Part shown: positions 1 through 11,235 of the stretch, piece after piece
Position numbering within the stretch: the first letter of the stretch is position 1
Layout: the number at the start of each line of letters is the position of its first letter
Source: Capsicum annuum
Lineage: Eukaryota; Streptophyta; Magnoliopsida; Solanales; Solanaceae
DNA length: 64,000 nucleotides
Reading direction: 5' to 3'
Assembly (NCBI RefSeq): GCF_002878395.1
Contig: NC_061117.1
Coordinates: 225,127,704-225,191,703 of the forward strand
Position numbers and translations under genes: made by a program
Notes under the pieces: model-generated
Told to the model about the DNA's origin: nothing
Seen by the model: the letters and a program-made list of their open reading frames with translations, nothing else
The model's database searches: none

Positions 1-180
1 TATGACAACCCGAAATTCGGACAACATCATGTCGCATATAAAAATAAATAATCACCTGTATAAGCTCGAACACACATATATATGTATATACAATACTTGG
101 CCGTTGGAGCCATCACGTCTATTAACAAAACACCACCTTGACTGTACATTAGGTCTACAAAGCCTCTAGACAATACACAG
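1..180. other. AT-rich flank before assembly gap
   Basis: I see no gene in this stretch. It lies beyond the gap from the visible gypsy polymerase region and may be more of that element or unrelated sequence. Confidence 0.4.
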
Positions 181-280
181 NNNNNNNNNNNNNNNNNNNN
201 NNNNNNNNNNNNNNNNNNNNNNNNNNNNNNNNNNNNNNNNNNNNNNNNNNNNNNNNNNNNNNNNNNNNNNNNNNNNNNNN
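181..280. other. Assembly gap (100 N)
   Basis: Exactly 100 N, a placeholder of unknown true length. It cuts the reverse transcriptase of the gypsy element just after its N-terminal part. Confidence 0.99.
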
Positions 281-1451
281 CACAAACTCGAATTTGGCCA
301 TTCTTTTTCCATACTGGAATAATACTCGAAATCCACGTGGGATATTTGACTTCAAGAATAAAACCAGCTTCAATGAGTTTGTTAACTTCATTTTTTATCA
401 GTGGAACCAACTCTGGCCTAAAGCATATTTGGGCTTGCTTAACAGGACAGGCACCATTCTTAACTACCAACTGATGAACTGCTACTTTTGGATCTAAGCC
501 AGGCATTTTCTTATAGCTCCAGGAAAAGACATCCATATATTCTTTGAGTATGTCCATATAAGCAATTTCCTCCTCCACTTCTAGAAATTCACTCAGGTAC
601 GTTGGTCTTGGTTCTTCATCAATTTCAAGATTAACTTCCTTCAAGGGATTTATTGTGGCCTTTACTCCTTCTTCAAGTTGCGATGGATCATCTCTAGCAT
701 CTTCCTCCTCTTGAGGATCATCGTCGTTGACGGATATATGATAACACCAAAAGGCATCTTTTATCTCTTCATCAACCTTTATTTGAGATGAGACATCTTT
801 CTCGTTCTGGGTCATAACATGATATGAGGAGCCAACACTCTCTTTATCTTCTTCGCGTTGCTTGGTATAAACTACAGTATGCGTCTTTGCTTTTAGCACC
901 TCATTGCATGAAACTACCAGTTCCGTCTGTCGCTTCATTCTATAAGGAATCCAACTTTGGAAAACCTTCTGTATTTTAAGTGAAGAGTGCATCATCTTGC
1001 TTTGATGACTCCTCTTACACTTGTTGCTTTTCCTCTTATTTAGAGGTCCCAACCTTTCAAACACAGAAGTTCTTGCAGTTGACCTTCCAAGTCGGTCAAA
1101 TACAGAGGGTATTTTATTTACAGCAGTGCATTCTTCTTCCATGGTAATGTAATTACTGACGGCCCTTCTTATGGAGATGCGAATTGGAGGTGGCTGCGAG
1201 TATCCTAGGCCTTCATGTGCCTGCCTGGTTGTACCCTCCGACGAAAGTTTTCCCAACCTTGATGGATCATTAGGATTGTATCCAGCCTTTATAAATAGCT
1301 TATATGCATTTGGGTCAAAGCCTTGTTTCGTATGCTTCGTAGGGAGTGTCATATCTTGTGGAAAATTTTGAGCCACAGACTCTTCAAGAAGTCTTGAGGA
1401 TGGATTTATTGCATCAATGTTCCTGATAGATAAAGTTATCCCCTTTAGCAC
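281..1451 (-). pseudogene. Gypsy pol: linker and N-terminal reverse transcriptase
   Basis: A low-complexity, charged linker is followed by the classic start of a Ty3/gypsy reverse transcriptase: a MDVFSWSYKKMPGLDP segment (dominated by the F-x-W-x-Y-x-x-M-P-G pattern), a KLIEAGFI segment and W-KKNGQIRVC. The catalytic palm with the F/YxDD box is not visible because the frame enters the 100-base gap. In these elements RT copies the RNA genome into DNA inside virus-like particles. This copy is incomplete and unlikely to be active. Confidence 0.85.
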
Positions 1452-1452
1452 A

Positions 1453-2435
1453 TTATCTTGGAAATCCGATGGGTGATCTTTCTCTTTCCTTACCTTCGGT
1501 ATGAAGCAAAGAACGGGAGTTGCCTTCTTTTTTCATAGAAGAGACACTTTCTTTATTTGAAGTGGAGAGAGGCTTGTTGGTTGCAACTTTTTTGACAGTC
1601 ACCACGACCTTCTTAGATGCAAGATCATCACACTTGGTCTTGGTGACATCTTCAACCCTTTTCTCATCCACGACATGCTTCTTTAAGTAGAATTTTGCAT
1701 CGACAAAATGTGACTCAGCTTTAGTGAATGGCTTGTCATCGGCAACTATCTTTATTACCACTCTGCCTTTAAGGTACTTCCAGCATTGATAGTAAGAGGA
1801 CGGGATAATTTTGTTCCCATACACCCAAGGCCTACCAAGCAATATATTGTATGAAGTTTTGGCATCGATCACATGCATCAATGGGTTTGATTGAAAATCA
1901 TCCATACGAATCCCAAATTGATACATCCCATGGCCTTCTGGCCTCCTTGGTTGAAGCCTTGGATCATTATACGACTTTCGTCCGATTCGCTAGTAGCGAT
2001 GCCAAGTTCCTTCATCGTACGGATAGGCAAGATGTTGACTCCAGATCCCTTATCTATCAAGATTCTATTGATCTTTTTTCCTAGAATTTGTCCCACCATG
2101 TATAAGGGATGGTTATGTAGGGCCTCACCAAGCAAACGATCGTTAAATATGAATGTGATTTTTGTATCACACATATGTGCCACTTCGCCAAGAGTTTCAG
2201 CAAGCTTTTCAGAAGGTGAAGGAACTTCCATGGGTAGATTCTCACCCTTTGCCCCCTCTTTAGTGGTATCAAAACAAAATGCCTCAAGGATGACTTGGGC
2301 AGTCTTTACACGAAACCAACTCGGTAAGAATTTCTCTAAAGTCACCGAACACCGAGGTTTTTGTTGGTGAAGCTCCGTCACCCTCATCTTCTTTGGGAAT
2401 TCAACCAACTTCTGTTTCCTTGGTTTCTTTACCAT
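1453..2435 (-). pseudogene. Gypsy aspartic protease region
   Basis: Two overlapping frames (2435-1878 and 1926-1453) together cover a retropepsin-like domain. The active-site segment reads LIDKGSGVNILP, where the family normally has Asp-Ser/Gly-Gly. Downstream are DAKTSYNILLGRPW and a following SYYQCWKYLKG, a signature of plant gypsy proteases. The frame change near 1900 and the altered residue after the catalytic Asp suggest inactivation. The protease would cleave the Gag-Pol polyprotein. Confidence 0.8.
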
Positions 2436-2468
2436 TCTCTTTCTGGTTGGCTACTCGGATAACTACTT

Positions 2469-4376
2469 TCACGGACTCATCCTCCTATGTCTGTGCCTCA
2501 TCACCAGAGTCCAACCTTCATCATTGCCTTCGTCAACTAAGGACCTGTCAGGCTCTAATATTTTCTCATTATGCTCTTTGACACATATTTGGGTTGGGTC
2601 AAGCGAGCTAAAAGTAATAGAGTTTTGATAAGAACTGATCGTCTTATCATCGAAGAAGATCTTCTTCTCTTTTGCCAATTGTATGATTTTATATTTAAAG
2701 ACAAAACACTTTTCCAGAGGATGACTTACGAGCCTATGATATTTAAAATAATTAGGATCATTGGTCCTTCCAACTTCATTGGGATGCTTCATCTCTGGGA
2801 GTTCAATGAGCTTATGCTCAAAGAGTTCATCGAAAATCTTAGCAACATCAGAATTAAGGAAGGGATATTTTTTTCCTGCATCTCCTTTAAAGTTTTTTGA
2901 TTCGAACGTGCTCCAGAAGTTGTCTTCACACTTTTCTTCTTGCTTACCTTTGTGGTGACCTTCACAGGAGACACATCAACATTCATGAACTCCTTGTTTT
3001 CATTTTTGGGGACAAACTTGCCCCATATTTTGGGTTCCTGCTTATCCTTTCCCCTTTGAGGATCATGAATAAGCGTTGCCCCCTTTCCAGTAGAAGACAT
3101 GCTCAACTCCATATCGTGACCACGGGTAGCTAGCTCTTCAAAGGATTTAGGCTTAATTCCTTGCAAGATGTAGAGAAGCTCCCAGTTTATTTCTTGGACG
3201 CACATCTCTATTGCAGAAGCTTTGCTGAGCCTATCTTTGCAGTTTAGGATAGCATTTCTCCATCGATTGATGAAGTCAATGACTGATTCATCTTTTCTTT
3301 GCCGAGTATTTGTGAGCTCTACCATGCTCACTATACGCCTTGTGCTATAAAAGTGATTTAGGAACTCGTGTTCCAATTGCTCCCAGCTAGCGATGGAGTT
3401 AGACTCAAGGTCCGTATACCAATCAAATGTATTTCCCTTTACGGAACGAACAAACTATTTAACAAGATAGTCACCTTAAGTTCCAGCATTGTTACATGTC
3501 TCAATGAAGTGTGCGACATGCTGTTTTGGGTTCCCTTTGCCCTCAAATTGTTGAAATTTGGGGGGTTGATAGCCGGCAGAAATTTTGAGGCTATCAATCC
3601 TTGCCGTGTAAGGCTTGGCATAAGCATGGGAATACTTAGCAACAACATCCTACTTGTATTTGAGGTTCCCTTCAATGAATCCCTCAATTACCCAATCGGG
3701 ATCATTCCCTCAAAAGAAACTTGCACCTCTTTAATCAGTGGTGTTTGTTTCACAGGATTTTCTGTCTCATGAACCTCTGGAGATTTTTCAGTTGCATGGC
3801 TAGACTCTTCATCTATTAGACCTTCCACTCTATCCACTATCTTATCAATTCAAGCATCTTGATTCTGAACATATTTGGTTAGGCCATCAATTGCCTTTTC
3901 CAGATTCGCAAGTTGCTCCTCCATCGACGAGGCATCAGTTACCATCCCTTGCATAATCACTAGAGATCTTGGAGAGTAGCATGGATTATCGCATAAGTTA
4001 ATCTTTGAAGTGATCAACTTATGCGGTATAGTCGAATATGATGAGTTGCTTGAACAACCATCGCTCTTCGCACCAGAGTATTTGGAACCGGAATTCTCAA
4101 GTAGATCTAGAGTCTTCTTAAGAGATTCCGCGACACTGCTTCCTCCTTCTGAAGCATTTGTATTGGACTTCGTTCCCTTTGGGGTTGAAGATCCAACAAT
4201 GGAGTTGGTGCGGACGACACTGGATGTGTTTGTTGTCCTAGCAAGCCTGCCTTGCTTCTTGTAATAGCTCCTAAGCTTCCGAAAGTAACACCAACGATGC
4301 TCTCTACTTCAGCAGAGAACTTTTAGTCAGCAGCCTTGGAAGTAGTTGATTGAGAGTTGACCTTCTTGGAAGTCAT
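2469..4376 (-). pseudogene. Gypsy gag, broken
   Basis: The likely start codon is at 4374-4376, just inside the primer-binding site, but a stop appears after about 17 codons (plus-strand 4323 region). Further in, 3376-2789 carries a retrotransposon Gag domain ([16 protein letters not shown] and a [18 protein letters not shown] stretch). The segment 2792-2469 holds the zinc-finger-like tail usually written CxYHR...HxxxxC; here the first Cys is replaced by Phe (NYFKYHRLVSHPLEKC). Gag would form the particle shell. Stops and frame changes make it non-functional. Confidence 0.8.
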
Positions 4377-4430
4377 TTTGTTGTTCTTAAACATTGAAGT
4401 ATAAAAAGTTGAGATGAGAGGTAGAGATTG

Positions 4431-4452
4431 TCCCACTGGGCGTGTCAGAATT
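4431..4452 (-). other. Candidate primer-binding site
   Basis: Directly inside the LTR the minus strand reads CTGACACGCCCAGTGGGAC. A PBS normally starts TGG, complementary to the CCA end of a tRNA; here it starts TGA, which may be a mutation. Its position beside the LTR end is the main support. Confidence 0.55.
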
Positions 4453-5264
4453 TGTTGGACAGTAAAATTTTAAGTCGGGAAAATAAATAATTCGAGATGA
4501 TAAAATATTGCAACAATCAATTTTATTAATTTCAATGAGAGTGTTACAATCTCTATGACTCATCTAATTCGCCTTTTCAAATATAAATTTAAGGGCTTCG
4601 AGCTTGATCTCGAATTTGAACTTGATTTCTTGATTTGAAGGACTTGATCTTGACTTGTGCTTGAATTCAAGGGCTTTTGAGCTTGTTCTTGGATATTGCG
4701 GTCTTGATCTTGAATCTTGATGAACATGCTTTGACTGCTTGAGTTTTTTAGAGAAATTGCGGAGTTTGATCCACGAGCTTTCTCTCGCTACTTGTTAGAG
4801 TTTTGGGGGTCCCTTTTGCTAAATTATGAGGCTCTTATTTATAATTGTAGGAAAGGAAGAGTCACGATGAATATGGACTTCCTTTGACCAATCAGATTTA
4901 GGTAATATGGCGCCTTTTATGGGCATTTATTTTATGGGCCTGGTGCATCAGTTTGACATGTGGCACGGTCCTATTGGCTCCTTCACTTGACTTGGCATGC
5001 CACGTCATTTGAAACATGGCGCTTATTTGGGCCTTTAGAATATGACAATATTTTGGGCTTAGTAAAGTGGGCTCATCATTTGTAGCCCAAATTAATGGAC
5101 TAACCCAATAAATATTGGGCCTTATTTAAATCCATACCTATTTGGACTTAAATAATTAATTCAATTATATTAATCCATAATATTTATTTGGGACTAATAT
5201 ATTTTGAATTTAATATAATCTGAATTTTGTACGGATTTAAATTTAATAAAATTACATCGCCCAC
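4453..5264 (-). repeat. 5' LTR of the gypsy element (812 bp)
   Basis: On the minus strand the LTR begins TGTGGGCGATG and ends CTGTCCAACA, giving the expected TG...CA ends. The inner end abuts the PBS. The outer end abuts AGTACCATAAA, a sequence shared by all three NF-YB copies, which fixes the insertion point inside exon 2 of copy A. The interior has many TTGATTTGAA/CTTGATCTTGA repeats. Its partner LTR and the other target-site copy lie left of the window. Confidence 0.88.
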
Positions 5265-5265
5265 A

Positions 5266-6088
5266 AGTACCATAAAGACCGAGCAGCTAGCTCAGCGCTT
5301 GCAAGATTTGTTGTTACTATCACTATTGTGACGAAAATCATGAACAAAACATTTCCAATGCATTCAACAATTAATGACGACGCAGTAGAGGCGATTCAAA
5401 AAATCATGAGCTATTTCATTCAGCGTATCACCATAAAAGCTAATGAATACTGTCACATGAATAAAAGAAAGACTGTGACTGCTGAAGATATTCTTTGGGC
5501 TATGAACAATGTTGGTTTGAATAACTATATGGAGTTTCTAACCGATTACCTCCACAAGTATCACAGAGAGAATTCTATGCACTATTTGAGGCCTGGTATT
5601 GTTCCACCCAGTACACCATCATCTCTAATTTTGCCCAACAACAGTGTACCAATGATGAGTTATGTGTACACACAATTTTCACCAAATGTGTTGCTTAATG
5701 ATTCTATTGCATCTGTCATGACAAATGTCAGGTAAAAATGTCAGATGATTCGGTTGGTTAAATTTAAATAGCTCATAATTTTAAATGAAAAAATAGTGAT
5801 TTTACAAGAATGATCTTAAAAAATGAGTGATCTTGAATATTTGACTTCGTTTGTCCAAAGTGGAAACTCTAAGTTTTTAATCAAATTTTGCCTTATTAGT
5901 AACAACACTTTTGACATTTTGATATTGTAGATTTGCCTCGGGACAAACAAGAGTCAAAAATACAGATTTATTCATTTTCAAAATTGAATATAAATAAATT
6001 ATTTCATCGTCTTTAAATTTACAGGAATGAAAATATGGTGGCGGAGAATGATGAAGATCCCGATAGTTCTGAGTCATCTTCTTCTTGA
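5266..6088 (+). pseudogene. NF-YB (LEC1-type) copy A, truncated by LTR insertion and frameshifted
   Basis: A remnant of a CCAAT-box transcription factor subunit NF-YB. Exon 2 runs 5266-5731 and exon 3 6025-6088, with a GT-AG intron between. Exon 1 and the first part of exon 2 are missing because the gypsy LTR ends at 5264. Relative to copies B and C there is also a one-base deletion near 5315, so the exon 2 start is out of frame with the histone fold. The histone-fold part is otherwise open from 5328 (ITIKANEYCHMNKRKT, AEDILWAMNNVG). It keeps the Asp-Asp pair typical of LEC1-type proteins and the acidic/serine C-terminal tail in exon 3. Copy A is most like copy C. Confidence 0.85.
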
Positions 6089-6531
6089 ACTGCAACTAAC
6101 TAGCGCTTGCCTATGAACAATTTAATCCAGCTGGAATATGTTTTATGTTTTATGCTTTATGGATTGAACTTTATTTGAAGTATTGTATGAACAATTAGTT
6201 TCTTATTTTCTTTTCAATTGTTTGTGCTTCTAAGTGTCCTTGTTAAGAACTCTATGTTATATATTAGTAAGCTACCTATGTTTTAATAAATGCTTCTTCC
6301 GTTTCTTTTAGTTGTCGGGATAAGGTGTTGCACATTCTTTCAGAAAAATTTAATTGAATGTGTGATTTAATTAACGTATCTCTTATTTATTCGTTACTTT
6401 TTATTTATTTCTGTGCCCTTTAACTCTAGAATTATTAATGTTAAGAGCAAAGTTGAAAAGGAACAATTAATTCTCTCTTGACTTTTTAATTGACAAGTAT
6501 AAAAAATCAACCAATTTTTAATTTATATAAC
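6089..6531. other. 3' flank of NF-YB copy A
   Basis: Non-coding flank that matches the downstream flanks of copies B (12927 onward) and C (15154 onward), so it is part of the duplicated unit. Confidence 0.7.
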
Positions 6532-6956
6532 TGTTAGAGTTTGTGATCCGAATTTTGTTGATCTGACCCTTAAATGTTCGCAGTGCGATCCATGTTTGTG
6601 ATTTTTGTGCGGGTCTGTGGTGGTAGCGTAAGGATCGGATCGATAGGCCCTATCACGGATCCCACCACTGATCCCGTTGGGGGTACGCCGAAGCCCCTGC
6701 AGTATGAACTTGTATGTTTTTAGGTCTAGAATTTATTTGTACGCATGTATTATATATGTGCGTTTAGTAGGCTGTTTCGGGTGATTTTTATTTTCACGAA
6801 ATTGATACTATCGTCTCCATATTTTATTCCTCTCCTTCATAGTGAATTTCCTCTGCCTCTGCCCGTATTTTTTTCCATCAAGGTTTTCATGTAAAATCTG
6901 TGTGTTCTTATTGTTTTCTTTTATTTGTGGTTTTCTTATTCTGTCCGATCATAACA
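6532..6956 (+). mobile_element. Solo LTR, Copia-like (425 bp)
   Basis: Starts TGTTAGAGTTTG and ends GATCATAACA, so it has TG...CA ends and a short inverted TGTTA/TAACA terminus. It is flanked by a perfect 5-bp target duplication, ATAAC, at 6527-6531 and 6957-6961. The same position in copies B and C is uninterrupted, so it inserted after the duplications. The T-rich, TGTGTTCTTATTG-containing 3' end resembles Copia LTRs. No internal domain remains. Confidence 0.85.
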
Positions 6957-7159
6957 ATAACAACTAAAAAAGAATGGATCAGAGAGAGTGAATGCAGATG
7001 TTAATATTTTATTGTGTTTGAACCCAAAGAAGTTCAACCATTCCCTAAATATGAAGTCAAGGACTTTGAAGGATCAATATTGAGTCAAGCAAGAGAAAAC
7101 GAGCAACGAAGTTATATTTGAGCTAATTATAACTAAGTCATCCGCTTACATAATATTAG

Positions 7160-7760
7160 TTGATATAACGCACGTTGAAACATAAGAATTTAAAATCTCG
7201 TGAACTAGTACGAAAAATCAACTTTATTTAATGGGTCGTTTGGGTTATGAAATAAACTAATAATGAAGCAAATACATTATTTTTGTTCTCCCTCGAATTG
7301 TGTTGTGTGTCATGTAAAATGCAAGCTGAAACGTAAAAATTCAAAATCTCGTGAACTATTACTAAAAGTTAACTTTATTTGATGGGTCGATGGGTTATGA
7401 AATAAACTAATAATGAAGCAAATACATTGTTTTTGCTCTCCCTCGAATTGTATTATGTGTCATGTACAATACATGCTGAAATGTAAAAATTCAAAATCTC
7501 ATGAACTATTACTAAAAATCAACTTTATTTGATGGGTTATGAAATAAACTAATAATGAAGCAAACACATTATTTTTGCTCTCCCTCGAATTGTGTTATGT
7601 GTCATATAAAATACATGTTGAAACATAAAAATTCAAAATCTCGTGAACTATTACTAAAAATCAACTTTATTTGATGGGTTAAGAAATAAACTAATAATGA
7701 AGTAAACACATTGTTTTTGCTCTCCCTCGAATTATGTTATGTGTGTCATGTAAAATACAT
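7160..7760 (+). repeat. Tandem array, four copies of ~145 bp
   Basis: Four successive units each contain a GAAACRTAAAAATTCAAAATC segment (written as consensus), AACTTTATTTGATGGGT and GCTCTCCCTCGAATTGTG. Units start near 7162, 7325, 7471 and 7613. Copies B and C have only one unit in their flanks (about 13625 and 15785), so this is an expansion specific to copy A. Confidence 0.85.
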
Positions 7761-8160
7761 GAATGTGTGTTGGTGTAAGATCATGTGTTTGGGTGTGCAT
7801 AACGTGAAGGGTAGGGGAGTTTTAATTTGGTGGTTTCTTTTTCTAAATTTTGTATTAATATATTCCTTTTTGTCTTTCATCTTTTGAATTAAAATGCAGA
7901 GATAAAATATTAGTTAGCTCTTTATACTATTGAAAAAAAATTAAATGGTTAGACTAAAATAAAATTTAATTAGTGAATTATTAAAATTACAAACTTATTA
8001 AAGTTTACAATTTTTTAAAAGTAAAGCTTACCAAAAATAAAATAAAATCAAAATAAGTATATAAAAGTATACTTGGTACGTTATTATTATTGTTCTTTTT
8101 TTTTAAAGTTAATTTAACATCTAAATTTGGTGTATAGGATTTAGTTATTATAGTGGCACT
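7761..8160. other. Shared downstream flank, AT-rich
   Basis: Contains AAGATCATGTGTTTGGGTGT and CGTGAAGGGTAGGGGAG, repeated in the flanks of copies B (~13820) and C (~16235). No coding potential seen. Confidence 0.6.
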
Positions 8161-8530
8161 TTATGTAGAAAGTTAGAGGAAATTCAGGAAAAATCTCATT
8201 ATGAATTTTGAAAAATATTTTTCTTATATGAGTGTAAGTGGTACTAAAAAAATAAAGAAAGAAAGAATCTCATTATAAGTTTTGAAAGAACGATTTTATT
8301 GCATGGATGTCACTGCAAATAATAAACAAATTCAAGAAAAATCTCATTAAAAATTTTTAAAAAATGACTTTATTGCAAGGTGTCAGCGTGATAAAAACAA
8401 ATTCAAGAGAATCTTACTGTAAATTTCGAAGATGTTTTTATTGCATGGGTGTCAGTGTTAATATAAAACAAATTTAGAAAGAATCTCATTATAAGTTCTG
8501 AAAGAACGTCTTTATTAATGTGGAATAATC
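8160..8530 (+). repeat. Degenerate ~70-bp tandem array
   Basis: About five units built on AATCTCATTATGAATTTTG followed by TTTTATTGCATGGGTGTCAG. The same unit is far more expanded after copy C (16640-18700). Confidence 0.8.
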
Positions 8531-11040
8531 TTATTACTCCATTAATTTGCTTTTACTTGTCACTTTTTAATCTGGTACATCAATTAAGAAAATAATTATG
8601 GATATGATTATTTTACCATACTCCCCCTATTTATTGATGCTTAGAGTAATATATCTTGAAAATAATTTGATGAATAAGCAATTAATATTAATAGTAAAAC
8701 CAAAAAAAATTCTTATACATTAAGTTTTTATGTTTGGAAACTAAAATTATTTAGAGTAATATATCTTTCAATTTCTTGTTATCTTGTTTGTGTGCTTTTA
8801 AGTTTACTAATTAATAAGCTACTTGTGTTAGAAAATAAATGTGAATATTAGTCGTTTCCTCGTGAGGATTAGTTGCAAGATATTAATACCACACTTTATT
8901 CTTTCTTGTGAAAAATGCCACTTGGTCAAGGAAATATATAATCAGAGTTATGTACTCAAATTTTTCATAAATATTATCGCACCTATATCAGATCCACTGT
9001 AAACATACTTCATATAGTAATTAAACAATACAAAAGTTTTGATATTGGCTATTATTGTAAAAGGATAAACTTGTATGTTGTCCAACGCCATTTAAATGCT
9101 TGATATAATAAATAACATTAGATAAACTCTCTGCAATAAGCTTGTACAAAAAAAAATATGTCTATTGAAAATGATCTTCCTACCTTACCTCTAAAGTAAT
9201 AATATGAACTGCGTATATTTTATCCTTCCCATACTTTATTCTATGAAAATATACTGAGTATAGTGGTGTTGTTGTTAACTCAAAAAAAAAATTATATAAT
9301 AAAAATGAAGTTGACTCACTTTTTTGTAACTTATTCTCCTAAAGTTAAATTAACATATTAATTTTGGTGTATATAATTTAGATTTATAATGACACTTCAG
9401 TTCATGATTATCGATCAAAATGGCTTCCTAATATCTTAGGATATGGTTGCCCATTTACATTAATATACTCTCAGTTTCATATGTTTTAAATTTTTTTGTA
9501 TGATTCAATAGTCTATCGGAAATAACTTCTTTATCTTTGAGATAAGATCGTATGTGTACACTTTACTCTTTCTTAACCCCGTTTCATGGTATTATATATA
9601 TTGGATATACTATTCTTCTCTTAGTTTATTACCCATCATATATCGATCCTCGAGACTGATGTTTTTATCTTGTGCTCCTAAGTTTAAAATTGTGTTTATT
9701 TTCGTACTATTTAATTTGTACAAATAAATTTTTATAATCACGTGTACTGATTCTTTAATTGATTTTACTTCCGTACTATTTTAACTTATACTGTCGAAAA
9801 TTTTACACGTTAAGTCAAAATAGTATAAAATAATACAAATCATTCAATTACACGCATTAAGTCGCCCTTACTCTTTATACATGTTAAAATGTAGAAAATA
9901 AACATTTTTAAAAGTTCGTGGATCACTAATAACTTTTATAGTCCATGTTAATATAATAGTATCACATATTGATCACTATATATTAGCATAGAAAATGATC
10001 TGAGAAACATAACCAAAAACACAAATTTCTACTACAGATATAGGATAAATACATAAATGTGGATAACAAATTGAGTCATATTACATGAGTAGTATCAAAA
10101 AAGTTTTATATAATTAAAAAGAAAAAAAGATGACTCGATCGTTTGTTTGTAACTTATATCTTTTGAGTTGAGGAACCGAAAATAACCTCTCTATATTCTA
10201 CAGATATAAGGATTAGATCTACTTACATCCTACTCTCCGTAAATCTCACTAATGAAATTATATGAAATAAGTAGTTGTTAATGTTATTTCTTCTAGAGTT
10301 AAATTAACATCTAAATTAAATGTACTGAATAAGTTGTTGTTAATATTGCTTCTCCGACAGTTAAACTAACATCTAAATTTAGTGTATAAAATTTAGTAAT
10401 TATATTCTCATTTTAATTCTTGAATATCAATCAAAATGGCGTCTAATATTATGAGATTTGATTGCACATTTACATCAATATTTTTCGAGCGTTATAAATT
10501 TTGATATCGAGTTTATCTTATTTTTCAACTTTACTATGTTAGTCCAATGACAGATATTTCTATCTCACGCTCTTAAATTTAAAATTGTATTTACTTTCAT
10601 ATTATTGAATTTATACGGTCAATCATTTAACAATTACATATGTATTGATGTTCAAACTTTTTTATTATGTTAACTTATACTCTATCTCGAGATTCTTTAA
10701 TTTTACGCATTTAATTAAAATAGTATGAAAATAATATACAAATGGTTTAGTCACATACTTAGTTGTTTTTAATTTGTATATAATGTTATATCAAACTTAA
10801 AGTGGCTCTGATACAATTAGTAATGGTCCAATTTACTGGTGATATTGTCCACTCTATACCTAGATCTGTACGATTTTCTTCTATGTTTTACCGATATTAG
10901 ACTTCTTATTCTATACTGAATTGTCATAATTTCAGTTCCTTAATTTTAAAAAAAAATGCAATAACTTTTTTTCATGTATACAAAGTTGAAGCACAAATTC
11001 AAGAAGATAAAACATTTATACAATCTTTATAAACATAAGT
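8531..11040. other. AT-rich intergenic DNA between NF-YB copies A and B
   Basis: No gene recognised. It holds dispersed copies of a motif near AGTTAAATTAACATCTAAAT (about 8105, 9345, 10290 and 10360) and of ATCAATCAAAATGGC (about 9410 and 10425), so it is made of old, diverged duplications. 8560-8710 still aligns with 17450-17600 downstream of copy C. Confidence 0.55.
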
Positions 11041-11132
11041 ATTGGGCTTCCGTTTGAACCATAAAACCTTCAAAACAAAAAAATTTCACCTTCCCTTTGC
11101 CTCACTTGCTCTCCACCTCACCTGCCTTCTAC

Positions 11133-11139
11133 TATAAAT
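11133..11139 (+). promoter_or_regulatory. TATA box of NF-YB copy B
   Basis: TATAAAT lies about 100 bases upstream of the ATG of copy B, a normal distance for a plant core promoter with a short 5' leader. Confidence 0.5.
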
Positions 11140-11235
11140 TCTTTTCGTTCGCTTTTAAATAAGTTCAAAACAAAAAAAGACTTGAAGGATTAAAAACATA
11201 TTAGTTTCAGGATCAATTTAGAAGATAAATTGAAA

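Larger units (their letters stand above)
281..4452 (-). mobile_element. Ty3/gypsy LTR retrotransposon internal region, degenerate
   Basis: Read on the minus strand the order is LTR (4453-5264), primer-binding site, gag, protease, linker and reverse transcriptase, then the gap. Gag, protease and RT lie in different frames with several stops, so the copy is decayed. The gag, the protease followed by an ILLGRPW motif, and the RT entry motif resemble plant Tat/Athila-type (non-chromovirus) gypsy elements; the clade assignment is by pattern recognition only. Integrase and the 3' LTR would lie left of the window. Confidence 0.9.

Noticed and set aside
5877..6095. Minus-strand 72-residue frame, repeated in copies B and C
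   Set aside because: Antisense of the NF-YB intron 2 and exon 3; it recurs only because the region is duplicated.
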